Positions 25,552-36,038 of a stretch of 64,000 bases of DNA are shown here, in pieces. The stretch covers positions 1,889,501-1,953,500 of the forward strand of contig NZ_AP024484.1 in NCBI RefSeq assembly GCF_017347605.1, read 5' to 3'. Source of the stretch: Prevotella herbatica. Its GTDB lineage: Bacteria; Bacteroidota; Bacteroidia; Bacteroidales; Bacteroidaceae. The notes beneath the pieces are model-generated. The model had not been told where the DNA came from, searched no databases, and worked only from the letters and a program-made list of their open reading frames with translations. How positions within the stretch are numbered: the stretch's first letter is position 1; each line of letters begins with the position of its first letter. Made by a program: the position numbers and the translations under genes.

Positions 25552-26997
25552 TTACTCGTCTTCAGATATCATCTTTTGGAAGAATCCTTTCAATCCCTTT
25601 ATAGTCTTGTGGATAGTGCTGGCTTCTTTTTTCTTTTTACGCTCTTCTTCCAATTCTTTGGCTTTTATTTCAGCCTCAATTTCAGCTTCTCTCTTTTTCT
25701 TTTCTTCCTCTTCGGCCTTTATCTTTTCAGCTTCAGTTCTAACAACTCCACTTCCTGTTGTTTCTGTGAGAGTTCGAGGTTTGTTATGTATGTCGGCTGT
25801 AGTCATTGCAGGTTTGTTTTCAGCAGTGCTACTGAAAAGGTCTGCCTTGATTTCTGTTCCTGCACAGTTCATATCGCCTTTAGCAAGAATACCCAGAATT
25901 GTATTCATTTTACCATCGTGAGCATTTATATCCTCATTTGTTGAATTGATAGTTAGTGATACAAATTTGGCGATTCTAATTTTGTCAATTCGGGTATGGT
26001 TGCGGAATGCCGTTTCGATATTTTTCATATTCGAACCACCGCCCGTAAGGATTAATCCTCCTAAAAGGTTGTTTGCATATTCAGCTGGAACCTGAAACCA
26101 TACATTTTCAATAATTTCTTCAAGACGTGCTTCTATAATCTCTATGAACTTACGATTCTCAATCTGTCTATCTAAGTCAATCGGTAACATCAGATTGTTG
26201 TCTATGTCACTGTTGTCTGTGTATGCGCTAGCATATTTTATTTTCATCTTCTCTGCATCTGATTCTTCGATCTGCAAAGAAGCGATATCTTTTGTTATAT
26301 TGTTTCCGCCTAGAGGGATGATTGCCAAGTGGCGAAGTATGTTCTTATAGTAAACTGAAACAGTAGTGCTTTCTGCTCCAAGGTCTACAAGAACACTGCC
26401 GGATCTTTTCTCCGCCTCGCTAAGAACACTATCTGCTAGTACCATTGGAGCGAGATACATTTCAGCGATTGCTATGCCTGCCAAATCAAAACACTTGTTT
26501 AGATTGCGGTAGAATGTTTTGTGCCAAAGAATATTAAGATAGTTACCTTCTAGTCTGTTGCACTGTATGCCAATAGGATCAAGTTGATATTGCTGGTCTA
26601 CTTTGTATTCTTGAGTAGCAGCCTCAAGTATTTCCATGTCAGGATAACTCATGGCACGATTGGCATCCATGAGTTCGTTAACCATTTCTTGGGTAACGAT
26701 TGTGTCTACTGGCAGGTCTTTTACTATAACGTTTTTGACACTACGTATAGATTGTCCTCCCACACCAACATAAACATGTGCTATATCACTCTTAAGAATA
26801 GTCTTAAGCCTAGTTATGATATTAGTGAGACACTGTACGGTCTTATCTATGTTATATACCACACCTTTGCGAATGCATTGTGTGGAATCTTCCTTGACAA
26901 CAGCCAACACCGTAATGCTGCCGTCAAGGTTTTTCTTTCCAGCGATACCGGTAATCTTAGTTGATCCCAGTTCAATAGCAACAATAAATTCTGCCAT
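25552..26997 (-). CDS. ftsA: Cell division protein FtsA
   Basis: A 481-aa actin-like protein that tethers FtsZ to the membrane. The N-terminus FIVAIELGSTKITGIAGKK is the phosphate-1 motif; SVLVDLGAESTTVSVYY and LILTGGGSNMKNIE are the phosphate-2 and adenosine motifs. A long charged coiled-coil extension (residues about 420-465, rich in E and K) precedes the amphipathic C-terminal helix TIKGLKGFFQKMISED, which should bind the membrane. Such an extension is usual in Bacteroidetes. It lies between ftsQ and ftsZ. Confidence 0.96.
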   Translation of the reverse strand: MAEFIVAIELGSTKITGIAGKKNLDGSITVLAVVKEDSTQCIRKGVVYNIDKTVQCLTNIITRLKTILKSDIAHVYVGVGGQSIRSVKNVIVKDLPVDTIVTQEMVNELMDANRAMSYPDMEILEAATQEYKVDQQYQLDPIGIQCNRLEGNYLNILWHKTFYRNLNKCFDLAGIAIAEMYLAPMVLADSVLSEAEKRSGSVLVDLGAESTTVSVYYKNILRHLAIIPLGGNNITKDIASLQIEESDAEKMKIKYASAYTDNSDIDNNLMLPIDLDRQIENRKFIEIIEARLEEIIENVWFQVPAEYANNLLGGLILTGGGSNMKNIETAFRNHTRIDKIRIAKFVSLTINSTNEDINAHDGKMNTILGILAKGDMNCAGTEIKADLFSSTAENKPAMTTADIHNKPRTLTETTGSGVVRTEAEKIKAEEEEKKKREAEIEAEIKAKELEEERKKKKEASTIHKTIKGLKGFFQKMISEDE

Positions 26998-27016
26998 GCT
27001 TTATATCTTTATCAAT

Positions 27017-28015
27017 TCAAATTCTTGTTTTGTTATTTACCTTCTTGTTTGCTGTATTTCCACTTAATTCCTTCTTTGACGAAGTTGTCTTGTTGGCTTC
27101 AGGCTTATTACCTTTTTCTGGTGATAGATTTCCTGTTTTACTTACCTCCTGTGACTTTACTGGTATTCCCCCAATATTGTCGCTTACAGCAAGTGCGCTT
27201 TCTATGCTCTTGTCATCTTTCTTTTCTTTGAAGACCTTTTTGCATATTATCTGATTGTCAAATTCTAGATTTATGTAACTGTATTTATTCCAACCAGCTT
27301 GTGAAAGGCCATACTTGTAGAATTTCTCCAAACGGTTCATCTTTTTGTTTACAAAATCAGATACGATTTTATTCTTCAGCTTTTTATATTTGCAGTAAGG
27401 TAGTTGACCGATATATACAATATGATTGCCCACTCTGGGTACAAGTTCTATACCTAAATCAGGCATTACATTGATCTGCTCAATCTGGTTTTTCCATAAG
27501 TCGTTTTCCATAAGTGTTTTGCTTAGAGGGGAAATGTAATTAGTGGCAAACCATTTTGTAATATGTCCTGTCGCGATTATGAGGTCAGATGTGTAATGCG
27601 AATTAGGCATTATGCAATCGTTATCATCTAGATAATAATCGTCACCTCTATCAGACTTTATTCTCACCACAGGCATTCTTTGAGTCAGAGTAATACACAC
27701 TTGACCATCCTGTGTCTTGTAACATTCGGCAGTTTTTACAAAAGGACTAGATTTTAACGTCTCCTCTATTTTGCGTGAATTTACATCATCCAAAGGCATT
27801 TTGAGCGGATATATATTACCTTTTCTCAAACGGTTCTTAATCTCATGTGTATCAATAAAACCGTTTGTAGCTTCGTCTTGAATATTTATATTCACTTTTG
27901 TGCATAACTTAGTCTTTTCATCCGGCTTGTTGAAGGCGGTGAAAGCAAACATCAGATAAATTGCTAGAGCAGAGTCTAATGTTATAATTAATATTTTTTT
28001 CCAGTTTATGCGCAT
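27017..28015 (-). CDS. ftsQ: Cell division protein FtsQ
   Basis: A 332-aa bitopic protein: a cytoplasmic start (MRINWKKIL), one membrane helix (residues about 9-28), then a POTRA domain (VNINIQDEATNGFIDTHEI) and the FtsQ/DivIB beta domain (ITLTQRMPVVRIKSDRGDDYYLD). The C-terminus after residue about 290 is a low-complexity K/N/S-rich tail not needed for the fold. It links early and late divisome proteins. Identification rests on domain order and position between murC and ftsA. Confidence 0.88.
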   Translation of the reverse strand: MRINWKKILIITLDSALAIYLMFAFTAFNKPDEKTKLCTKVNINIQDEATNGFIDTHEIKNRLRKGNIYPLKMPLDDVNSRKIEETLKSSPFVKTAECYKTQDGQVCITLTQRMPVVRIKSDRGDDYYLDDNDCIMPNSHYTSDLIIATGHITKWFATNYISPLSKTLMENDLWKNQIEQINVMPDLGIELVPRVGNHIVYIGQLPYCKYKKLKNKIVSDFVNKKMNRLEKFYKYGLSQAGWNKYSYINLEFDNQIICKKVFKEKKDDKSIESALAVSDNIGGIPVKSQEVSKTGNLSPEKGNKPEANKTTSSKKELSGNTANKKVNNKTRI

Positions 28016-28030
28016 TCGTGACTATTGAAA

Positions 28031-29407
28031 CTATTTGCTCTCGATAATCTTTGCTATTTGTGGAACATAATTGTCAAGGTTTCCAGCACCCAAAACTACT
28101 AACACGTCGAAATCACGACTGTTCACATAGTTTAGTACGTCATCTTTCTTTATCATGTCCTTTTCAACACCATCTTTTAAATTATCATATATAATCTCAC
28201 TAGTGATACCAGGAATAGGCTGTTCACGAGCAGGATATATTTCGGTTAGAATCACCTCATCGAAGTTGCTCAGTGCGTCAGCGAAATCTTTATAAAAATC
28301 GCGTGTACGAGTATATAAATGAGGTTGGAATATAGCTGATATTTTTCTTCCCTTGAAAAGTTCTTTTAAGCTCTTTGCACTTTGTAAAATTTCCTTTGGG
28401 TGATGCCCATAGTCTGACAGTAATACATGCTTTGAGTTCTTAATTTTGAAATCAAAGCGACGATCTACACCTTCATAAGTCTGCATACCGTACTTTATTT
28501 CTTCAGCATTACATCCATTCAGCTGTGCCATAGCCATAGCGGCAATACCGTTCTCTATGTTAATAGGAATAGGTTGTCCTAATTTTACATCCTTTATGTT
28601 TTCGATAGGAGAAATAAAATCGAAAGAGATTTCTCCATTATCTATTTTTATGTTCTCTGCATGGAAGTTACCTTCCTCGCGGCTGTACTCATAGACTTTT
28701 ACTCCATCGCTGACATTTGGGATCATCTCAAGATTCTTATGTATGATGAGAGCGCCACCTTCGCGTATTAATTCTGTGTAATGACGAAAGCTATCAAGAT
28801 ATGCCTCTTTTGTTCCATAGATATCTAAATGGTCAGGATCTGTAGCTGTGATAACACTCATCCAAGGACTAAGCCAATGGAAACTGCGATCAAATTCATC
28901 AGCTTCAATAACTACGTAATCGCTATTGTCTGATAGAATATAATTTGTTCCATAGTTCTTTGATATTCCACCAAGAAAAGCATTGCAATCAAGATGACTT
29001 TGATGCATGATATGTGCACACATTGTTGATGTAGTTGTCTTACCATGAGTGCCAGCAAAGCAAAGTCCTTTATGGCTTCGTGTCAAAGTTCCAAGAACCT
29101 GTGCACGTTTCTGAATTTCAAATCCACCATTTCTGAAGAATACTAGTTCTTTGTGTTCTGCAGGTATAGCTGGCGTATAGATAATCAGAGTCGATTTTGC
29201 GTCCTTGCATGCATGTGGGATATCCTCAACACTTTCATCATAGTGAACGAGCATACCTTCTTTTTCCAACTGATGTGTTAGTTCAGATGGAGTCTTGTCA
29301 TAACCTGCTACTACCAGACCTTTGTTTATAAAATATCTTGCGATGGCACTCATTCCAATGCCACCGGCACCAATAAAATATACAGCTTTAATATCTTTTA
29401 ATTCCAT
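28031..29407 (-). CDS. murC: UDP-N-acetylmuramate--L-alanine ligase
   Basis: A 458-aa cytoplasmic Mur ligase adding the first amino acid of the peptidoglycan stem. It has an N-terminal Rossmann motif (AVYFIGAGGIGMSAIAR), the P-loop CFAGTHGKTTTSTMCAH, and the Mur-ligase central and C-terminal domains (DYGHHPKEI; IFQPHLYTRTRDF). The start overlaps the murG stop by one base, so they are coupled. Length and motifs are standard. Confidence 0.96.
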   Translation of the reverse strand: MELKDIKAVYFIGAGGIGMSAIARYFINKGLVVAGYDKTPSELTHQLEKEGMLVHYDESVEDIPHACKDAKSTLIIYTPAIPAEHKELVFFRNGGFEIQKRAQVLGTLTRSHKGLCFAGTHGKTTTSTMCAHIMHQSHLDCNAFLGGISKNYGTNYILSDNSDYVVIEADEFDRSFHWLSPWMSVITATDPDHLDIYGTKEAYLDSFRHYTELIREGGALIIHKNLEMIPNVSDGVKVYEYSREEGNFHAENIKIDNGEISFDFISPIENIKDVKLGQPIPINIENGIAAMAMAQLNGCNAEEIKYGMQTYEGVDRRFDFKIKNSKHVLLSDYGHHPKEILQSAKSLKELFKGRKISAIFQPHLYTRTRDFYKDFADALSNFDEVILTEIYPAREQPIPGITSEIIYDNLKDGVEKDMIKKDDVLNYVNSRDFDVLVVLGAGNLDNYVPQIAKIIESK

Positions 29408-30513
29408 TATCTTGTTGCTAATTTTATAATCTCGTCGGCAATTACGTCGGCAGAGTTTGTCAATCCAAGTTTTTTAATATTCTCACTAAGAGAATTAATT
29501 TTATCTTCATCTTTTACTGTGTCTACAGCTATCTGAAGAAGTTTGTCTGCTGCTTCGGAGTCTTTTATAAACATTGCTGCATCCTTGTTGACCAATGCCA
29601 TGGCATTTTTGGTCTGGTGATCTTCTGCCACGTTTGGTGATGGAACAAGAATAACTGGTTTGCCAATCAGACAGAACTCGCTAATACTACTAGCTCCAGC
29701 ACGGCTTATTACCAAGTCGGCAGCTTTATATGCTGCTCCCATATCGCTAATAAAGTCTGTAACTTTCAGCATAGGTAAGTTCTTGCCTTCCAACTGCTGC
29801 ATTATTGAAGTATTATAATATTTACCTGTTTGCCAAATGAACTGTACTCCGCTATTCTCTACTACATCTAGATGCTGCAGAATGCTTTCGTTTACAGTAC
29901 GTGCGCCTAGGCTTCCACCGACAAGAAGTATAGTCTTCTTTTCAGGATCCAATCCGAACTGTTTGCGAGCTTCTTCTTTTGAAATCGTAGTTTCCAATAC
30001 ATTCTGTCTAACAGGATTTCCTGTCATAATGATCTTTTCAACTGGGAAAAAACGTTCCATACCATCATAGGCAACGCATATCTTATCTGCTTTTTTGGAG
30101 AGAAGTTTGTTTGTCACTCCAGCATAAGAATTCTGTTCTTGAATTAGGCAAGGGATACCTTTACTTGCGCATACGTTTAGTGTTGGACCACTTGCATATC
30201 CACCAACGCCAACAGCAGCCATAGGTTTGAAATCTTTAATGATTTTCTTTGCCTTGCGCTGGCTCTCCCAAATTTTTAGGAGCACAACGAAGTTCTTTAA
30301 TAAGTGCTTGCGATCAAAACCACATATTGGTAATCCTTTAATTTCATATCCAGCCGCAGGGACGCGCTGCATTTCCATTCTACCAAGAGCTCCTACGAAG
30401 AGTATCTTAGCATCTGGACGTTTAGCTTTGATAGCATTTGCTATTGATATTGCAGGAAAGATGTGCCCTCCTGTTCCTCCGCCACTGATTATGATTCTTA
30501 AATCCTTGTCCAT
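29407..30513 (-). CDS. murG: UDP-GlcNAc--MurNAc-pentapeptide-pyrophosphoryl-undecaprenol GlcNAc transferase
   Basis: A 368-aa GT28 glycosyltransferase converting lipid I to lipid II at the inner face of the membrane. The glycine-rich N-terminal loop IISGGGTGGHIFPAISIA, the second loop VGVGGYASGP and the C-terminal donor-site block ISRAGASSISEFCLIGKP are present. A 97-bp gap separates it from ftsW, the widest in the cluster, and holds a possible internal promoter. Confidence 0.96.
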   Translation of the reverse strand: MDKDLRIIISGGGTGGHIFPAISIANAIKAKRPDAKILFVGALGRMEMQRVPAAGYEIKGLPICGFDRKHLLKNFVVLLKIWESQRKAKKIIKDFKPMAAVGVGGYASGPTLNVCASKGIPCLIQEQNSYAGVTNKLLSKKADKICVAYDGMERFFPVEKIIMTGNPVRQNVLETTISKEEARKQFGLDPEKKTILLVGGSLGARTVNESILQHLDVVENSGVQFIWQTGKYYNTSIMQQLEGKNLPMLKVTDFISDMGAAYKAADLVISRAGASSISEFCLIGKPVILVPSPNVAEDHQTKNAMALVNKDAAMFIKDSEAADKLLQIAVDTVKDEDKINSLSENIKKLGLTNSADVIADEIIKLATR

Positions 30514-30537
30514 TTCTTATAAATTTCTATTATATTG

Positions 30538-30545
30538 CAAAATTA
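30538..30545 (-). promoter_or_regulatory. Possible internal dcw promoter before murG
   Basis: TAATTTTG on the minus strand fits the -7 consensus; the start near 30532 would give a leader of about 19 nt to murG. No matching -33 is seen. The unusually long, AT-rich gap in a tight cluster supports an internal promoter. Confidence 0.35.
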
Positions 30546-30610
30546 ATCAAATTTTTTATTTTTTTGCCATTTTGCAGTCTATTTATTGTTAAACAGTTCT
30601 TTTTACGTTT

Positions 30611-31876
30611 TTATACAGTTGTATTATCTGTTGTTTCTGCAGTTTCAGGTTTTGTCTTAGCTGATCGGCTTACACTTAGAATAACACCTACATAGATACA
30701 GTTTATCATTGTTGATGTACCTCCTTTACTGATAAGTGGTAGCGGTTGACCTGTTACTGGTGCAAGGCCTACAGCTACGCACATGTTGAATAGTGCTTGT
30801 GTGACAAGAAGAAGTGCCAATCCCATTGCCAATAACGCAGGGAAATTATTCTCACACCTATTTGCTATTCGTCCAGTTCTGAATAATAGCATTATATATA
30901 GGAATGCTACGAATGTAGCACCCTCTATTCCCAATTCTTCTATTATTATGGCATAAATGAAGTCTGAAAAAGCCTGAGAAAGAAAATCTCTTTCGACACT
31001 GTTTCCTGGGCCTTTGCCAATTACATTTGAAGATGCAATAGCAATATTTGCATGTGCTACTTGGGCATCTTTGTCTAAGTCAACTTCATCCGGCGAAAGT
31101 TCTTTGTTAGACATAAATTTATCAATACGCGATTTCCAAGTATCGGCTCGGTGGAATACTCTTGAGATAAGTCCTTCTTCTTCTTTTGGCTTTTTCTCTA
31201 GCTGTTCAGTAAGATTTTCTTTGGTATTCCCCTCTGGCTTGTCCTCTCCCATAATCATCACTAATGCAAAAATTATGACAATAATCAAGGTCGTAATTCC
31301 CATTAGTTTACCAATCTGTTTTCCTGGAACGCGTCCTATAATCATCATCAATAGAATTACAAGGCTCAATAATGCTGCTGTAGACAGGTTTTCTAATCCA
31401 ATTAATGGTATGATAATAGCACAGACACATAATATATATTTAAATGCATTTTTATCTGCTCCATGATCAGTTTGTAGCGCACTGAGTATCTGAGCCGTGG
31501 CAAGAACCATTGTGCCTTTCGCTATTTCTGAAGGTTGAAATTGAATGCCAATAAAACTAATCCATCGTTGCGCACCGTTTGTGGATTGTCCCGCAACGAA
31601 TACCCATATCAGTGTGAAAAATGAAATAATAAGCATGAAAGGTGTCAATATCTTAAAATACTTACATTTCACGTTTAATGTGACAACCATACAGAAAACA
31701 CCCATAATGAGAATTCCTATGTGCTTGATAAGTGGGGATAGATAGCTTCCGCCCTTGTAAGTTAATTCTGATGAGGCCGAAAAAACTTCAACGACACTGA
31801 TAATACAAAGGAAGAAAAAAATCATCCATATCACCTTATCACCTTTAAATATGTTGCCAAGAGTCTTATTATTCAT
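30611..31876 (-). CDS. ftsW: Peptidoglycan glycosyltransferase FtsW
   Basis: A 421-aa SEDS family membrane protein with about 10 membrane helices. The conserved FQPSEIAKGTMVLATAQ after helix 4 and the C-terminal VTGQPLPLISKGGTS are present. Between helices 6 and 7 a charged extracytoplasmic loop of about 80 residues (EDKPEGNTKENLTEQ through SPDEVDLDKD) is longer than in E. coli, as is usual in Bacteroidetes. It polymerises glycan strands at the septum with the PBP encoded by ftsI upstream. Confidence 0.94.
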   Translation of the reverse strand: MNNKTLGNIFKGDKVIWMIFFFLCIISVVEVFSASSELTYKGGSYLSPLIKHIGILIMGVFCMVVTLNVKCKYFKILTPFMLIISFFTLIWVFVAGQSTNGAQRWISFIGIQFQPSEIAKGTMVLATAQILSALQTDHGADKNAFKYILCVCAIIIPLIGLENLSTAALLSLVILLMMIIGRVPGKQIGKLMGITTLIIVIIFALVMIMGEDKPEGNTKENLTEQLEKKPKEEEGLISRVFHRADTWKSRIDKFMSNKELSPDEVDLDKDAQVAHANIAIASSNVIGKGPGNSVERDFLSQAFSDFIYAIIIEELGIEGATFVAFLYIMLLFRTGRIANRCENNFPALLAMGLALLLVTQALFNMCVAVGLAPVTGQPLPLISKGGTSTMINCIYVGVILSVSRSAKTKPETAETTDNTTV

Positions 31877-31917
31877 TTTTCTTTATTGATAGAATATTAT
31901 TCTATAGAATCTTATAA

Positions 31918-33249
31918 TTATAAATTTCTTACCAAATTTTTGAATTGTTCTCCGCGATCTTCCATGTTCTTAAACAAATCAAAGCTTGCACAGCATGGAC
32001 TTAGAAGAACTGTGTCTCCCGTCTTAGCCATCTCATAACACGCAGCAACGCAATCTTTCATATTGTGAGTATCCTTGACTGGTATTCCTAATGAATCGAA
32101 GTTATCATGTAGTTTTTTGTTGTCAGCACCAAGGTATACTAATCCAACACATTTCTCTTTAACCAAGTTCTTAATTTGGTTGTAGTCGTTACCTTTGTCT
32201 TTACCACCAAGGATAAGAATGGTTGGCGTTTTCATACTTTCAAGAGCATACCAGCACGCATCTACGTTTGTTGCTTTAGAGTCGTTAATATACATAACTC
32301 CCCTAACTTTACAAACCTTTTCAAGACGATGCTCTACACCTTGGAAATTGCCTAGACTCTTACGGATAACATCTTTCTTTACACCCACAATATTGGTTGC
32401 CAATCCAGCTGCAAGACTATTGTATATATTATGTTTGCCCGTGAGAGATAGCTCTTCTTGCTCCATATTAAATGGTATTGGATATTCCAATTTATATTCT
32501 CCATCTTCTATGTAACCGATAGAGCCTTTTTCTTTAATCTCAGAGAAAGGACATGCCACAGACTTGATTTGAAACTTTTCAAGCTCTTTTTTAATAGTAG
32601 GATCGTCATTCCAATATATGAAACTATCTTCAGCTGTCTGGTTCTGTATAATGCGCATCTTGGCATCTGCATAGTTTTCAAACTTATTGTCGTATCGATC
32701 CAGATGGTCTGGAGTTATGTTAAGTAGAATAGCAATATTTGCACGGAAGTTATACATGTTGTCAAGTTGGAAACTGCTCAACTCAATGATATAATATTTG
32801 TGCGGATCTTCTGCAACTTGTAGTGCTAAGCTCTTGCCAATGTTACCAGCCAATCCCACATCATATCCAGCCTCTTTAAATATATGGTATATTAGTGAAG
32901 TTGTTGTCGTTTTCCCATTACTCCCAGTAATACATACCATTTTTGAATTTGTATATCTGCCAGCAAACTCAATTTCACTTATTATATGAATACCTTTGGC
33001 AATGATTTTCTTAATCATTGGAGCTTCATTCGGTATGCCGGGACTCTTTATAATCTCGTCAGCATTCAGAATTTTTTCCTCAGTGTGTTGACCTTCTTCC
33101 CAAGAAATATCGTGAGCATCAAGTAAATTTTTGTATTTATCCTTGATAGCAGACATATCTGAAACGAATACGTCAAAACCTTCTTTCTTTGCCAAAACGG
33201 CAGCTCCGGCACCGCTCTCGCCGGCTCCAAGTATTACTATTCTACTCAT
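31918..33249 (-). CDS. murD: UDP-N-acetylmuramoylalanine--D-glutamate ligase
   Basis: A 443-aa Mur ligase that adds D-glutamate. It starts with a Rossmann-type motif (IVILGAGESGAGAAVLAKK), then the P-loop VCITGSNGKTTTTSLIYH, the ligase signature LNITPDHLDRYDN, and the C-terminal VEHRLEKVCKVRGV and INDSKATNVDA motifs diagnostic for MurD. It lies 5 bp after mraY and 41 bp before ftsW on the minus strand. Confidence 0.96.
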   Translation of the reverse strand: MSRIVILGAGESGAGAAVLAKKEGFDVFVSDMSAIKDKYKNLLDAHDISWEEGQHTEEKILNADEIIKSPGIPNEAPMIKKIIAKGIHIISEIEFAGRYTNSKMVCITGSNGKTTTTSLIYHIFKEAGYDVGLAGNIGKSLALQVAEDPHKYYIIELSSFQLDNMYNFRANIAILLNITPDHLDRYDNKFENYADAKMRIIQNQTAEDSFIYWNDDPTIKKELEKFQIKSVACPFSEIKEKGSIGYIEDGEYKLEYPIPFNMEQEELSLTGKHNIYNSLAAGLATNIVGVKKDVIRKSLGNFQGVEHRLEKVCKVRGVMYINDSKATNVDACWYALESMKTPTILILGGKDKGNDYNQIKNLVKEKCVGLVYLGADNKKLHDNFDSLGIPVKDTHNMKDCVAACYEMAKTGDTVLLSPCCASFDLFKNMEDRGEQFKNLVRNL

Positions 33250-33254
33250 TTTCC

Positions 33255-34523
33255 TTATCTTATCTTAAGGGTTATTATTGTCAGCGCTGCGAGGATGATA
33301 GTAATTATCCAGAAGCGTATCGTTATTTTTGATTCATGTTTGGCACCATGAGGCACTTTTATAAGATATTTACAATCAGTATCCAGCTGATCGTCGGTGA
33401 CTCTGAAATTATCATGTATAGGGGTTCGCTTAAATACACGTTGCTTTATGCCCTTGCGCTTACCCAACTTATAATAATATACCTGAATAATTACGCTAAG
33501 ACTCTCCACGAAGAATATGCCGCAAAGTATTGGCAAAAGTAGTTCCTTATGAATTATTATAGCACTTACTGCGATAATACCTCCTATAGTAAGTGAACCT
33601 GTGTCTCCCATGAATACTTGTGCAGGATATGAATTGTACCATAAAAATCCAATTAAAGCTCCTACGAATGCACACATGAACACAACAAGTTCTTCGGAAC
33701 CAGGAATATACATTATATTTAGGTATGCCGCAAATTGTATATGGCTGCTCACGTATGCTAATATACCGATAGCCACACCTATTATTGCCGAATTACCGGC
33801 ACACATGCCATCCATGCCATCATTAAGATTTGCACCATTGCTGACAGCTGTAACTACTACAATTGTCATAATGACAAAAAGTATCCAACCTGCTGCCACT
33901 TTGTGCTTGCCACAGAAACTCATAATGTCACTATAGCTGAGATTGTGTTCCTTTACAAACGGAATAGTTGTCTTTAGAGATTTGTGAGCTTCTGTAAGAT
34001 GCTTTACAACTGTTTCTTGTCCTTGGCGTTCAATAGCAATATTTTCATTCATTTTTACGTCAGGTGACATCCACAGCACAAGACCTACAATGAGTCCTAT
34101 ACCTACTTGCCCAACAATCTTATATTTGCCCTTAAGTCCCTCTTTGTCACGGCGAAATATCTTAATATAATCATCCATGCCTCCAAGAAATCCTAACCAT
34201 AAGGTTGTGATAATCATTAGAATAAGATAGATATTGCGAAGGCGTCCTAAAAGTAATACAGGAACTAGAATAGAAAGAATAATGATTATTCCTCCCATTG
34301 AGGGTACACCTATCTTCTTGACTCCAAACGGATCGATAGTCGAATCACGCTGAGTTTCGGTAATCTGTTTGCTTTTTAGATATTTGATAAATTTTTCTCC
34401 AAACCATGCTGATATGGCGAGTGAGAGAATCAGAGCCAATAATGCGCGGAATGATATGTATCCCCACATATGTGAACCGCTAATTCCGTATTGTTCTAAA
34501 AATCTGAAAAGATAGTATAACAT
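33255..34523 (-). CDS. mraY: Phospho-N-acetylmuramoyl-pentapeptide-transferase
   Basis: A 422-aa polytopic enzyme that makes lipid I from UDP-MurNAc-pentapeptide and undecaprenyl phosphate. The acidic motifs are GGMDDYIKI and NLNDGMDGMCAG; FMGDTGSLTIGG follows, and the late loop reads RTPIHDNFR where proteobacterial enzymes have PIHHHFE. An insert of about 60 residues between helices 4 and 5 (VKMNENIAIERQGQE and following) is seen in Bacteroidetes homologues. Confidence 0.95.
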   Translation of the reverse strand: MLYYLFRFLEQYGISGSHMWGYISFRALLALILSLAISAWFGEKFIKYLKSKQITETQRDSTIDPFGVKKIGVPSMGGIIIILSILVPVLLLGRLRNIYLILMIITTLWLGFLGGMDDYIKIFRRDKEGLKGKYKIVGQVGIGLIVGLVLWMSPDVKMNENIAIERQGQETVVKHLTEAHKSLKTTIPFVKEHNLSYSDIMSFCGKHKVAAGWILFVIMTIVVVTAVSNGANLNDGMDGMCAGNSAIIGVAIGILAYVSSHIQFAAYLNIMYIPGSEELVVFMCAFVGALIGFLWYNSYPAQVFMGDTGSLTIGGIIAVSAIIIHKELLLPILCGIFFVESLSVIIQVYYYKLGKRKGIKQRVFKRTPIHDNFRVTDDQLDTDCKYLIKVPHGAKHESKITIRFWIITIILAALTIITLKIR

Positions 34524-34557
34524 GTTATTATGTTAATTATTTGTAGTATATATATAT

Positions 34558-36015
34558 TTATTTCTCAACATTGAAGATATCATGTAGCACTTCTTTGTCA
34601 TCAAAGTGATGTTTTATGCCTTTAATCTCCTGATAGTCTTCGTGTCCCTTGCCAGCAACAAGTATTACGTCCCCTTTATTAGCAAGCATACATGCTGTTC
34701 GTATTGCTTCTTTGCGGTCAACAATAGCCAATACTTTTTTCATCTGCGTAGCATTGAGTCCGGCAAGCATATCATTGATAATGTCCTGTGGTTCTTCGAA
34801 ACGTGGGTTATCACTAGTAATAATAACTTTGTCACTTTGTTTTACGGCTTCTTGTGCCATTAAAGGACGTTTGCCTTTATCACGATTTCCTCCTGCACCG
34901 CAAACTGTAATAACATTGCCCTTTCCGTTAAGAACTTCATGTATAGCATTGAGTACATTTTCAAGTGCATCTGGTGTGTGGGCATAATCAACGACAGCAG
35001 TGTAACCTTCTGGTGAGTGAATTGGCTCCAAACGACCGCTCACACTATTTAATGTACTAAGTATCACTAATATATCTTCAGGCTTTTTACCTAACATTAC
35101 TGCTGCACCATATACGGCAAGCAGATTGCTTACGTTGAATTTACCTATGAATTGTACTCCAACTTCATGATTGTCAATGTCAAGATACATACCCTCGAAA
35201 TGGCATTCGATGATTCTTGCGCGGAAGTCAGCCATTGCACGTATAGAATACGTCTTAACGGTAGCCTTGGTGTTCTGCACCATAATCATTCCATTCTTAT
35301 CGTCTGCATTAGTTATAGCGAAAGCATCTTTTGGTAGTCCATCAAAGAAAGCTTTTTTTGCATCACGATAGTTTTCGAATGTTTTGTGATAATCAAGATG
35401 GTCGCGAGTAAGATTTGTGAAAAGTCCACCAGCAAATTTTAAACCACCAATACGTTTTTGATGTATGGCGTGGCTAGAGCACTCCATGAATGTGTATTCA
35501 CATCCAGCAGCAACCATCTTTGACAGTAGTTCGTTTAACTCAATAGGATCAGGAGTTGTATGGTCTGCGGCTATTGCTTCGCCATCAATATAATTACATA
35601 CAGTAGACAAAAGTCCTACCTTGTGTCCAAATTTCCTGAACATATTATATAATAAGGTAGCGATTGTTGTTTTTCCGTTAGTACCTGTTACACCTACAAG
35701 CTTTAGCTTTTTTGTAGGATCACCATAGAAAATAGTAACAGCTTTACCTACAGCATCCTCTGTAGATTCAACTTGTACGTAAGTAACGCCTTCTACCATT
35801 TCTTTAGGTAAGTCTTCGCAGAGTATAGATTTTGCTCCGAGTTCTATTGCCTTAGAAATAAATTTGTGTCCGTCAACTTGTGTACCCTTTATGGCGATAA
35901 ACAAGTGACCGTTTTGGATTCTGCGTGAATCGATGTTCACACCTGTAACCTCTACTTCGGCATCCCCGATGACTTTCAACGGTTGGATGTTTTTGAGAAC
36001 TTCGTTTAGTTTCAT
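34558..36015 (-). CDS. murE: UDP-MurNAc-L-Ala-D-Glu--2,6-diaminopimelate ligase
   Basis: A 485-aa Mur ligase adding the third stem residue. The start [13 protein letters not shown] at 36015 is preferred; the longer frame from 36060 overlaps ftsI and adds a basic stretch. Motifs: P-loop [28 protein letters not shown], and DNPR within [11 protein letters not shown]. The DNPR motif marks enzymes that use meso-diaminopimelate, so the organism should have DAP-type peptidoglycan. Confidence 0.95.
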   Translation of the reverse strand: MKLNEVLKNIQPLKVIGDAEVEVTGVNIDSRRIQNGHLFIAIKGTQVDGHKFISKAIELGAKSILCEDLPKEMVEGVTYVQVESTEDAVGKAVTIFYGDPTKKLKLVGVTGTNGKTTIATLLYNMFRKFGHKVGLLSTVCNYIDGEAIAADHTTPDPIELNELLSKMVAAGCEYTFMECSSHAIHQKRIGGLKFAGGLFTNLTRDHLDYHKTFENYRDAKKAFFDGLPKDAFAITNADDKNGMIMVQNTKATVKTYSIRAMADFRARIIECHFEGMYLDIDNHEVGVQFIGKFNVSNLLAVYGAAVMLGKKPEDILVILSTLNSVSGRLEPIHSPEGYTAVVDYAHTPDALENVLNAIHEVLNGKGNVITVCGAGGNRDKGKRPLMAQEAVKQSDKVIITSDNPRFEEPQDIINDMLAGLNATQMKKVLAIVDRKEAIRTACMLANKGDVILVAGKGHEDYQEIKGIKHHFDDKEVLHDIFNVEK

Positions 36016-36038
36016 ATTTGTTTTGTATCTATTTTTTC

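Noticed and set aside
25523..25944. Two Phe/Ser-rich ORFs (132 and 122 aa) antisense to ftsA
   Set aside because: They mirror the K/E-rich coiled-coil of FtsA; composition explains the open frames.
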